From Geosiphon pyriformis (taxonomy: Eukaryota; Glomeromycota; Glomeromycetes; Archaeosporales; Geosiphonaceae): a stretch of 64,000 nt of DNA. A program made the position numbers and the translations under genes. Of the stretch, positions 1 through 10,435 are shown in pieces; within the stretch, counting starts at the first letter, position 1; each line of letters starts with the position of its first letter. Location of the stretch: contig JAAOMT010000512.1 in assembly GCA_016748015.1 (NCBI GenBank), positions 1,985,598-2,049,597 on the forward strand, in the 5' to 3' direction. The notes beneath the pieces are model-generated. The model was given only the letters and a program-made list of their open reading frames with translations, was not told where the DNA came from and ran no database searches.

Positions 1-1260
1 TAGATAGGTTCTGTGTGAAAAACAGATTCCAAATCATCATCAAATTCAAAACCAACCACAATACAGCAAATCTTATTACCAGTTTCCAGAGATTTGTTTA
101 TAATGCAGGTTTTTCTACTAGTCTCTTCCAGAAGAGTCCCAAGATCATGTGCTGTTGTTCCCACTGGTAAAGTAAACAAAAATGCTCTAAACCAATCCCT
201 TGAAGTTCAAGTCTTACAATTTTCCACTGTTTTGGCTACATGTACAGAATCTTTACCAATTAAAAATGACCACTTAAAGGCCAACAAATTAGCTTGGTCT
301 GATTCAGCAAACTCCACTACAGCTTTTTGTTACATTTCAATCAGTTAAATTTTGATCAACTTAATTTCACCAAACTCAGCTAGTGCAGCGACGATCATCT
401 TCTTTGACATATTTATAGAAATTTTTTTAATTACTACAGTCTGATCTGAATGAATCCCTTGTTTCTTAAGATTGCTGTTTATGATAATCTCTTTTTCTCT
501 GACCAATGAAGTGGTCATTTCCATGCTTTTTTCTGAAGTAAATGTTGATCAGATAATCTCTTCAAATTTTGAGAAAGTAATGGCCTCTCCAAAACCATTG
601 ACTAATGAGAAAATTTTTCTGATAAAATGAGTCTTTACCATTATCAATTTCTCTTCCACAGCACTAAGATTAATATCAAGAGCAAAAGACTTTCTGACAG
701 ACACTTCAACTTGAGATTTGACAATTTTTGGGTCAACCCATTTTTTTTCCAGAGAGATTTTAAGAGAAGGAGAGAAAAGCCCATCATCTTTATCCATGTA
801 ATAATTGATTGAGCCAAGAGGAAAGCCACAGACCAGGTTGGTATCTACTTTTTTAGCTTTAGGGATGTTTGTTGCTAAACCAAAAAAAGAACTATTGCCA
901 ACACCAAAAAAAATATTATTGTTCCTACTATCACCAGATATACTGTCCATATCTGAATACACACCATGACTGGGACCAGGTTTGACCAAAGAGATATCTT
1001 TTTCATCTTCAAAATGCTTAATATTACCAACAGAAACTCTTTTCTTCTGAAAAAAAAACTCCTAATAGAACTATAAAAAATCTCTATGGGCACCTTCTTT
1101 TTAGACATAGCACTACCTGAAACAGCAGCCAGATTCACCACAAAAGAATTATTTGATTGAGAAATGTTAGCAAGAAATAGCAAGAAAAAATAAAAACTTC
1201 TTTTTTGAAAAAATGCTTTTTGGGGTTTTTTGGAAGTAAGAGAGAAAGAAGTTTATATAG
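1..1260 (-). mobile_element. LINE-type retrotransposon, 5' end (copy A), runs off left edge
   Basis: Read on the minus strand, this is the start of a non-LTR retrotransposon. The 5' leader near 1200-1260 (ACTTCTTTCTC, then a run reading CCAAAAA and AAGAAGTTTTT) is repeated almost exactly at 8418-8490 at the head of copy B. The ORF1 product at 989-549 shares long stretches with copy B, such as KSFALDINLSA and KKWVDPKIVK against KKWIDPKVIK. The frame shifts between about 1183-875 and 989-549, so ORF1 is broken. The rest of the element lies outside the window. Confidence 0.8.
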
Positions 1261-2419
1261 ATGTTTTTGATCAATTAATATATAATTTAATTAACTGTAG
1301 TATAATAACACTTTTTCAAAAACTTGTTAAAATAATATTATTAATTAATAAATATAATTCTTATTTTAATTTTTAAGACCAAATAATTAATTTAAAGCTT
1401 GAAATAAAAAACTTTTATTATATTAAAAAAATCTTATTTACTCTTTGAAAATAAGATCTTATCTTTAAAAAAACAGTTTTAACACAATATATTGATAAAA
1501 AAACTCTTTTTTTGCTGATATTTTCAAAATTTAATAAAAAAAATATCAATAAATCTGTGTCTTAATAATAATTAAAAAATTATACTAAAATATATCAATA
1601 CTTTTTAATATTAATAAATATTTTTACATTTTTTGTTGTTTATCTAAACAATATAAAAAAGCAGCTATTTTTATTGCAAAAAATAATGAGTTTTTTTTAT
1701 TTATAACAAAGAAAAAAGATGATTATTACTTAAATTTACTTTATATATTAGAATATTATAATAAAATAAAAATATTTAAATATGATGCCTATTATTTTTT
1801 AATTACAAACAATTATATTCATCTCTGTTGTTTATTTGTAATGCATATTTTTCAATACTTTTATTGATTGTATTATACAAAAAAAACCAATATCTAAGAT
1901 AATGAAGATAATTAGCTAAACAAAAATGATCTATTAATTCAATTAATAATTTTTCTGTTAATTCTAAACAAGTGTTAATTTTATAAAGTCATAAAGTAAT
2001 TTCAGAAAAGAAATAAGAAGACAAGTAAATTTTTTATGATCTGAAGCCTTAGAAAGTTTTATAATTAGAGAATAAAGAAAAAGACTATAGTTTAATATTG
2101 CATTTCTATATTCTAATTGATTAATAAATCATGTGACATTTTTATATTCTAATTGGCTAATAAAAATCCAAAATCACATGCCATATAAAATCATGTGAAA
2201 CATGAGATTTTGAATTCCCTTCTCCCTCCCTTTCATAATGACGTGATATATGTTCGTCCCCTTATTTTCTTTCTCAAAATCCTATTTTAAAATTATAACA
2301 GTGACTCATCTTTGAAAATGAATCATACGATCGACTTCCCGAATCAAAAATTTTTTTGGAATACCAAAAAAGATGATTTAACAAAAAAACATCTAAACAT
2401 CAGCTCTTAGCTATCCAAT
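1261..2419. other. AT-rich spacer upstream of the PPR gene
   Basis: No gene is visible. 1261-2090 is extremely AT-rich and featureless. From about 2103 to 2200 an imperfect repeat of TATATTCTAATTG occurs twice, with several CATGTGA/TCACATG words nearby. 2220-2400 is less AT-rich and is the likely promoter and leader of the PPR gene that starts at 2420. Confidence 0.4.
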
Positions 2420-5400
2420 ATGCAACATATCAAACAAAACGCGGTTTTAGCTACCTTTTCACGTCATAAATCGCGACAATTCTTAACCAGTGGAGTAGGT
2501 GTTAAAACTACCACCATAGCTCTACAGGCCAACGGTTTCTCAAACGTGAACCGTTTAACGATTTCCGGAAAACCTCAAACAACGCGTTATGGCCGAACAC
2601 GATTTGGTGCCACTCCAAATTGTTCACAACAACAACCAAGAAATATTGGGATAAGACAATGGAAAAAATTAAACATGATAGGAAATTTTGCCAACAAACG
2701 TTTTAACAGTACCGCTTCAGTTACACAGGGGAATGATGTTTTACCCATAATTGACGCTTCTTCACTCGAGTTACCCCCACGTAAGCATTTAGCAACAGAA
2801 GTAACCCCTTCAGATTATATGTTGAAATTACGAAATACGATTCAAAAAGGTGATCTGGCCAACGTCTACACTGTTTATTATCAGATGAGATCAGAAAAAA
2901 TTCCAATCTCTTTAAACACCTACAATTCAGTGTTTAATGCCCAAAGAAAATTGCGTATAGAAGGCACACCATTGGACACAACTTGGGATATTTATAAAAA
3001 AATGATCGAAGATAAAGTAGAACCTGATCATGACACATATTATATCTTATTAGAGATAGTTTGTGATCGAGAAAGAGAGGTCACAAAAACAATGACATTC
3101 CTTAACGCACGTTTGCAACTTGAAGGAGGTGATGAGAAGCCAACAAAGGATCAGATAACACGAATATTTGATGAAAAGGTTTTGGAACGTGGAATGGGAT
3201 TATTCAAAGAGGCTATATCAAAACCTAATGTAACGCTTGGGTTAGATATATGTAATCGACTTTTACGAGCACTTGGCCAATATGGAAAAAAGGAAGAATG
3301 TCTGGTGATTTTTCGGTATCTATTGAACCAAAATATACCATTGAATCACCACACTTATAGCAACTTGATTACTGTATATGGCAGATCAGGTGATTTACCA
3401 AGTGCTTTAGCATGTATCAAACAATATCAGGATGCTTTTGGGTCATTACCAAAACATGATCCAAAATATGTATACGACTATCTTGTTTCCGCATGTATCC
3501 GATGCGGTGATTATCAAGCTGCGGTTGACGTAATCGAGAAAACATTACCAGATATAGGGGTTCAACCTGATATCAGGAGCTATACACTCTTGATGAAGAA
3601 TTTGGCAGAACATGGCCAACTTGCTTTAGCTGAGAAATATTTCAACAAATTGAAAACTGACCCAAATCTTCCAAAACCAAATGCTGTAGTTTTTGACGTG
3701 TTCCTGTCCCATTATTCGATGGCCGATGAATATGAGAAGGCTAAAGAGATTTTTGAGCATATGTGTGATTTAAACATAATCCCTCGATATACTGAGCTCG
3801 CAGCCTATCTTGGCGCCACAATTAAGCACCAGCCCAAAAAAGTAGAAGAAGTCTTACAATTCATGCTCAGCACTGGACAACTACCGGATATCGTCTTAAT
3901 GGAAAATTTAGTCAATCATTATAAAGCTCATGAACAATTTGATGAGGCAGTAAAAAAATGTTGGGATATCAGCAGCCAGCTTGCAGAACAAAATAAACTT
4001 CGTCTTAGTATATTGGGAAAGTGGACGACGATTGCGGCTTCTTTATTGGAAGATTCTAGGCTAAATTTTCACAATTTGCAGACTATGTTAGATTTTTGGT
4101 CTCTGCATATAGACTTTAGTCCTGCCTTGAATGGAAAATTATTGAATGCATATGATCGAATAAAAGGACGATTAGGCATTCAAAATATTGAATTATCCGA
4201 TTGGTCAATCAATATGCTTCTCAGAGTGGCCCACAGTAAGTTTATCAATGAACGTACTCCAAACGAGGAAACTTATGAACCTGCTTTAAAAGAATTTGAA
4301 AACCGATTATTTGAGCTATTGGATGAAGCCAACATTCATCAACGAGAACCCTCCGTAGAGGTTTTGAATTCGATTACTAGGAGATTGACAAAGTACAATT
4401 CAGAAAGATTAGAGGAATGGACTAAAGCAATAGAGCGCTATATAAGGGAACCGAATGAAACGGAAATACAAATGTCAAGAGAATTGCATGATATGTGCTT
4501 CAAGCACGAAAACATAAAACCTGATGCTGTGATAGAGTATACTAAAGATCTTGTTGCAAAAAACATTTTAATCGTTCCTGAAACGATGGGTCTTTGCATC
4601 CAAAATATGGGCAAAGCCAAACATATCGAGGACGCCGAAACACTATATGAAATTGCTTTAGAGATGAGTAAATTCTGGCCTGAACCTGTTAAGCGGCACA
4701 GTAAAAGTATTGCCAGAAATAGCATGTTAATTGCTTATTCCGCTAACAATAAAATTGACAAGGCCCTTGAGATTTACTATAAAATTCTTAACCAAGGAGA
4801 TGCTCCCAACGCCAATGCTTACGCCAGTCTCTTAGTTACAGAAACAAATGCAAAGTTTGATGGAGCTCAAGTTGCTATTGACATGTATGATGAAATGAAA
4901 CGGCTTAATGTCAAACCTAACTTATATTTCTACAACGTTCTGATTAGTAAACTGGGAAAGGCGCGTAAATTTGAGATTGTTTGGGATATTTTGAATGAAA
5001 TGAAAGAAAACAAAATTCGACCAAGTGCTATTACTTATGGTGCTTTGGTTTCAGCCTGTCTACGCGTTCGATCCGACGAGAGAGCCGAAGAACTCATTCG
5101 TGAGATGGAAGCTTCTCTTCATTTTCAGCCACGTGTCGGAGTCTACAACTCCATGATGCAATTTTATACTTGGGACATACCGGATCGACAGAAAACCTTG
5201 TACTACTATGAGAGGATCCGGGCACTTGATATTAAACCGACTGAACATACCTGGAAATTGTTGATTGATAGTTATGCATTAATTGAACCGTACGATATGG
5301 AATCGGCACATCAAGTGTTTGATGACATGAAGAAAAACAATGTGAAACCAACGCCCACCCATTACGCTTCCCTAATTTACTCCTACGGCTGTAAACAAGG

Positions 5401-5830
5401 TGATCTTCAACGCGCCCTGGATATTTTTTATTCTGTTTTGGATTATCCACTTTTGCCCAACGAGAGTATCTATCAGGCACTATTGGAGAGCTTGATAGAT
5501 GCGCAACAAATAGACGAAGCTGAAAAGCATTATACTCAAATGATCAACACATACAATATAAACTCCACAGCCTACATCGAAAATTTATTTATTCGTGGCT
5601 ATGGACAATTAGGTAAATGGAAGGATGCCGAACAAGTTTTCAATAATATGTTGGATAATGATAACAAGGAGAAAGGACGGGTATCACGCGAGCCCAGCAC
5701 CTATGAAGAACTGTTCAAGGCGTATATGAAAAGTGGCAAAGTAGAGAAAGCGAAAGAAGTAACGGAAATGATGGAAGCCAAAGGTTTCTCAAAGTTTCCG
5801 AGAAATAATGTGGCAGATTTGCTTCATTAG
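2420..5830 (+). CDS. Large pentatricopeptide repeat (PPR) protein, probably mitochondrial
   Basis: A single uninterrupted frame of 1136 aa, with none of the introns that cut the other host genes here. The first ~100 residues are rich in Arg, Ser and Thr and almost free of acid, as expected of a mitochondrial presequence. The rest is built of degenerate 35-residue helical-hairpin repeats. They are clearest at about 255-480 (for example HTYSNLITVYGRSGDLPSAL) and about 790-1130 (NLYFYNVLISKLGKARKFE, PTHYASLIYSYG, STYEELFKAYMKSGKVEKAK). PPR proteins bind organellar RNA and act in mitochondrial RNA processing, stability or translation. The length and two-block layout resemble large fungal PPR proteins such as S. 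pombe Ppr5, but I cannot assign an orthologue. Both sides are AT-rich, transposon-derived DNA. Confidence 0.9.
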   Translation: MQHIKQNAVLATFSRHKSRQFLTSGVGVKTTTIALQANGFSNVNRLTISGKPQTTRYGRTRFGATPNCSQQQPRNIGIRQWKKLNMIGNFANKRFNSTASVTQGNDVLPIIDASSLELPPRKHLATEVTPSDYMLKLRNTIQKGDLANVYTVYYQMRSEKIPISLNTYNSVFNAQRKLRIEGTPLDTTWDIYKKMIEDKVEPDHDTYYILLEIVCDREREVTKTMTFLNARLQLEGGDEKPTKDQITRIFDEKVLERGMGLFKEAISKPNVTLGLDICNRLLRALGQYGKKEECLVIFRYLLNQNIPLNHHTYSNLITVYGRSGDLPSALACIKQYQDAFGSLPKHDPKYVYDYLVSACIRCGDYQAAVDVIEKTLPDIGVQPDIRSYTLLMKNLAEHGQLALAEKYFNKLKTDPNLPKPNAVVFDVFLSHYSMADEYEKAKEIFEHMCDLNIIPRYTELAAYLGATIKHQPKKVEEVLQFMLSTGQLPDIVLMENLVNHYKAHEQFDEAVKKCWDISSQLAEQNKLRLSILGKWTTIAASLLEDSRLNFHNLQTMLDFWSLHIDFSPALNGKLLNAYDRIKGRLGIQNIELSDWSINMLLRVAHSKFINERTPNEETYEPALKEFENRLFELLDEANIHQREPSVEVLNSITRRLTKYNSERLEEWTKAIERYIREPNETEIQMSRELHDMCFKHENIKPDAVIEYTKDLVAKNILIVPETMGLCIQNMGKAKHIEDAETLYEIALEMSKFWPEPVKRHSKSIARNSMLIAYSANNKIDKALEIYYKILNQGDAPNANAYASLLVTETNAKFDGAQVAIDMYDEMKRLNVKPNLYFYNVLISKLGKARKFEIVWDILNEMKENKIRPSAITYGALVSACLRVRSDERAEELIREMEASLHFQPRVGVYNSMMQFYTWDIPDRQKTLYYYERIRALDIKPTEHTWKLLIDSYALIEPYDMESAHQVFDDMKKNNVKPTPTHYASLIYSYGCKQGDLQRALDIFYSVLDYPLLPNESIYQALLESLIDAQQIDEAEKHYTQMINTYNINSTAYIENLFIRGYGQLGKWKDAEQVFNNMLDNDNKEKGRVSREPSTYEELFKAYMKSGKVEKAKEVTEMMEAKGFSKFPRNNVADLLH

Positions 5831-8415
5831 TTAAAAACTGGCTTTTCCATTGATTGGCAAAACAAAAAAACTAGGCTAATTTATTTGGGAATTATTTTTT
5901 TGTATTTTCTATCTATTTTAACTTTTATAGAAAGTCCTTGTAATTTTTACCATAAATTTGAACCATTTCTCGAGTCTTTCAAGATTAAAACAAGTTTGTG
6001 AATCTGCTTGATTTTTTTATTAAACTTGTAGCTTTCATAATCAAAAATTATTATTATAAAATATTTGATTTTTTTCAATAAAATAAAATCTTTTTTTTGT
6101 ATTTACATTTTATAAAAACAAATATAAAGTTTATATTATAAATTATAAAAATTGGTTTTTATTGTTTTTTTAACAAATGTGGTTTAATTATTATTTAAAA
6201 TTACACAACATACAAATTATAAATTAAACATAATTTATGTGTTTGCTATATATAACCAATTATTTAAGCTAATTAAAGCTATATTAGTATTTTTAAAACC
6301 AAACCCAAAAAGTCTATACTATTAGATAAATTATGATCAATAAAATACCAAAAATTATGCAATTAACAATATTTATACCAAAATAAATTAATAAACTTTT
6401 GTTAAAATTATTTTTGTAAATAATTATCATATTAAAAATATGTGGTTTTTTAATAATATTTAGAATTATAAAATTATTATCAATAATTAGCTTTAGTTTT
6501 TTGTATATAAATTTTAATTTTGTATTAAAAAGCCAAATATGCTTACAATAATTAAATGTTAAATCATATATTAAAATAACAATATATATAGTTATTAATT
6601 TTTTAAAATAAAAAATTCTTAAAAATTTAAAGTATTAAAACTTAAATATTAATTTTTTGTTAATATTATAAAAATATTATTATTATATTGGCCTAAATTT
6701 ATAGCTATAATATTTAAACAAAATAATTAAACAGAATATTAACTCTATTTATTCAAAAAATTTAACAATATTAAAATAATAACTTTTAATTATAATTATT
6801 AATAAAATACTAATTTTTTATTTATTGATTTTTTTTTGTTTTGTTAAATCGGTTGATTAAAAAAAAACATTAAAATTATAATATTAAAGTTTACTTAAAT
6901 AAAAATATAAGAATAAATATAAAAGTATTTATTAATAATTTGATTATTTATTAAAAAAGTAAACAGCAGAATAAATTAATTATATTAAAAAAATTAAAAA
7001 TTAAATATTGTTAATTGTTATTATTTGAATTTTTGTTTATTATATAAAAAACTTAATCAATAAAATCTTTAAATCTACCAAAATTTTTAAATTTAAATTA
7101 CCAAATTATATTAATTTTTAAATTTAAATTACTAAATTATATTATTAATTTATAAATTATATATTTACTTATAATAATATTTAAATTTAAGCATTTTTTA
7201 TAATTAATATTATTTTTATTACTATTTTTATTAATTATTATAGCAGTTATATTATTGATTATAGTAGTTTAAAAAATTATTTTTTAATAATTATAATTAT
7301 ATAAACTTTAATTATTAAGACAAATTACTTGTTTTTAATACAACTTAACCATTAAAAATCTGTTAACAATTTTAAAAATTTTAAACAAATCTTATAATTT
7401 TAAAGTTTATAAAACCAGAATTTTTATTAAAATAAAATATTTTAATATTATTATTACTTATAAAATATAACAAAAAAAAAATAACAAATAAAAATATAAT
7501 ATAAATAATTAATAATATAGTATAGATTATTAAAACATATAATATTAAAAATTGTAATAATTTTGTATTATAAAGATTTATATATATATAATAAAAATAT
7601 TAAAAACAAAAAAAAAACAAGTTAAATTAGAATTAAATTTAATTTATCTTACTAAATAACTTTTATAATTAGTAATTTAATATTTAAAATTTACACTTAT
7701 TCAAAAATAAATTTATTGGTCATATTATTCAAGTTCAATTTTATAAGTTTATATTTATCTTGTTAAAATTCAATTATTTTCTATTAATATTATTATTAGC
7801 AGAAATTTAAATTATCAATTAGCATAAAATTATTTTTATAATTTTTATTATTAATTAACATATATTATTATTTTAAATTATAATTTATTATCTTATTAAA
7901 TTACCCAAATTATTATTTAATTAATAACTTAATTTGTATAAAGACACAAATATAATTAAATTATAATAATTAAATCATGTAATATTTTAAACTATATAAT
8001 CAAAATTTACCAAAATATTTAAAAATTTGATAAAATACTTAATAATTTACTAAAATAATTAATAGTTTATAGAAATAATTTGTAATTTAATAAAATATAT
8101 CTTTAATTTGCTAAAATATTAAGAAAAAAAAAGTGTTAAATCATAGAATAATATTATAACAAGCTATATAAAAAAAAGCTTTACTCTTCAAAAAAAAATA
8201 TTTTATTTAAATTAATTTTAACTTAATATTATTTTTTTACAAATCAATTTAATAAAAATTATTTTAAAAATGCAAAATTTTTAATTATTATTGCTTTAAA
8301 ATTATCTATTCTAAACTAATATTTTGAAATTAATTAACTATTAAATTTAATAACTGTTAATATTTTTATATTTAAATTCGAAATAACTTTATTAAATTTA
8401 TTTCTTAACAAAATA
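5831..8415. other. Very AT-rich spacer with decayed retroelement DNA
   Basis: Nothing codes here. 5831-6000 is the likely 3' region of the PPR gene. Beyond it the DNA is almost only A and T with scattered short C/G words. About 6715-7150 still aligns by eye with the LTR family at 23469-24434 (see separate entry). The remainder may be equally decayed repeat, but I see no firm homology. Confidence 0.5.
6715..7150 (+). repeat. Highly decayed LTR relic (inferred)
   Basis: The order of short blocks follows the 3' two-thirds of the LTR at 23469-24434. First comes AATAACTTTTAAT, then TTATTAATAAAATACTAATTTTTT, a T-rich run ending TTTTGTTTTGTTAA, then GATTAAAAAAAA. Later come TTTATTATATAAAAAACT and AAAATTTTTAAAT. 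In the reference LTR these are AATAACTTTTAATCAC, TTATTGACAGAATACTAATTT, TTTTGTTTTGTTGA, TAATTAAAAAAAA, TCTATTATACAAAAGACT and AAAATTTTTAAAC. Most differences are C or G changed to T or A. Ends are not recognisable. Confidence 0.5.
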
Positions 8416-8540
8416 TTACAAAAAAACTTCTTTCTCTTTTACCTCCAAAAATCCTCAAAGAGCACATTTTCTGTAAAAAGAAGTTTTTTGTTTTTTTAGT
8501 CTATATCAATATTTCTTTACCTAATAATAACCCATTTTTT

Positions 8541-10424
8541 GTGGATATGGAGGCTACTGCTAGTAGCACCACAACTAAGAAAAAGGCTCTTAAGAACACT
8601 TTTTATGGTCCTGTTGGTGGTTCCTTTTCTCAAAAGAAGAAAGTTGTTCTTGGCAATGTCAAATACTCTGGTGATGAAAAAAATATATCCTTGAACAGAT
8701 CTGGATCTGGTAATAGTATTTATTCTGATGTGAAAAGTCTTTCTGGTGAGAATAAGATTGTTAGCATGTCTGGTATAGATGGTGGATCTCTTTTGGGCTC
8801 AGCTGCTACTACACCTAAGGTGAAATGAATTAACACTAGTGCTGTTTTTGGTTCTCTATTCAGCTCTCCCAACTTTCATATAAATAATGATGAAGTTGTG
8901 CTCTCTCCTTACTTGTCTATCTTTTTTGAAAAGAAGTGGATTGATCCAAAAGTCATCAAAACTTCTGTGGAGGTGTCAGTCAAAAAGTCATTTGCTTTGG
9001 ATATTAATCTTTCAGCTATAGAAGAGAAATCAGCAACAGCAAAAACTCAGTTAATTAAAAAAATTTTTTTATTAGTCAATGGTTTTGGAGGGGCCATTAC
9101 TTCCTTAAAATTTAAGGGGATCATTAGATTAACATTTACTTCTGAAAAGAACATGATTAAGACTGCATCATTGGCCAGAGAAAAAGAAATCAACATAAAC
9201 AGCAATCTCAAAAAACAAAAAATCTGTTCAGATTGGACTTTGGTCATCAAAAAAATTCCCATAGACACACCAAAGGAAATGATTATCACTGCTCTAGTTG
9301 AGTTTGGCAAAATTAAGTTAATTAAAATTCAACTTATTGGCATGTGGCAAAAAACTGTGGTAGAATTTGCTAATTCAGATTAGGCTGAGCAACTGGCATC
9401 TAAATAGTTCTTCTTTATTGGGAAAGATTCTGTGCATGTGGCTATGGCTGTGGGAAATTGTGATATCTGGGCATCAAGAAATAGATTCAGAGCTTTGTTG
9501 TTTACTTTGCCAGTAAAAATGACTGCTCATGATTTGAGCACTCTTTTAGATGGGGCTAGTGAGAAAACTTGTGTCATCAATCAGTTAATAAAGTCTGGTA
9601 ACTGAGTTTGCTGTGCTGTAATTGGTTTCAAATCTGAGAAGGACTTAGAATCTGTATTTCACACTGTGCTGATATTTGGTAGCATTAAGCTTTTATGGAC
9701 TAGAATGGATTTGGTTCATTGTGAAAAGTGTGAGCACTTCAGTCATTCTGCTTTGGAGTGTAACACACTGACTGTATCTCTTTCCAAGTCTTCAAAACCT
9801 GTTGTAAAAATCCCTTTAGAAGAATGTCATCTTCAGTTGGCTAAGTTGTATGTGAAAAAAAGTGTTCCTATCTCCCATTCTGCTGCCTTTGGTGGCAAGT
9901 TTTGGGTGCAAGTGGTTTTGCTTGCTTCTTCTTCTGGTGGTTCTTGTTTCACTTCCAGTTTTGGATCTGGCTCTCTTCCTCCTGGTATGTCAACTGATAA
10001 AAGTAAACCAATAGTTGCTTAGAATGACTCCTTAATTGCCAATTGTTTGGCTTCACTAGAACGTTCTTTGGAATTGTTGACTGATCAAGTTTCAAGTATT
10101 TTGCACAGATTAAATGATATTGAGCTGGTGCCTTTAGTGCCTGTGTCCCAAGTTATGCTCCCAGTTGTGCCTGCTTTTGCATTGTTAACCTCAGACACCA
10201 ACATAGTTTTGGATGTCCCACAGCCACCTCTTTCTCCTTCTTTTCCAGTTGCAGAAGAAAAGGTAGTGAATTTGGGTCTGAGCAGTTCAAAGGTTCTTAC
10301 TTTCAAAGTCGGCAGTCTGGAATCTAAGATAGTGGCTCTTGAAGTTTCTATTGACTCAATTTTGAGGAAGTTGGATCTGTTGTGCATAAATTCAGGTTCT
10401 TTGGTATATTTTTTACATCAATAA
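8541..10424 (+). pseudogene. LINE ORF1 (gag-like, RRM-like region plus zinc knuckle), broken
   Basis: This encodes the nucleic-acid-binding ORF1 protein of copy B. A frame opens at the ATG at 8541, is stopped at about 8826, and resumes at 8898-9383, where the segment conserved with copies A and C lies. It breaks again near 9600. At 9666-10022 there is a CCHC zinc knuckle, C-x2-C-x4-H-x4-C (CEKCEHFSHSALEC), followed by Ser/Pro-rich sequence. 10047-10424 is a leucine-rich, heptad-like C-terminus of the kind used for ORF1 oligomerisation. At least three breaks make it a pseudogene. Function is inferred from the zinc knuckle and its position before the endonuclease. Confidence 0.75.
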
Positions 10425-10435
10425 ATAAGTTCAGT

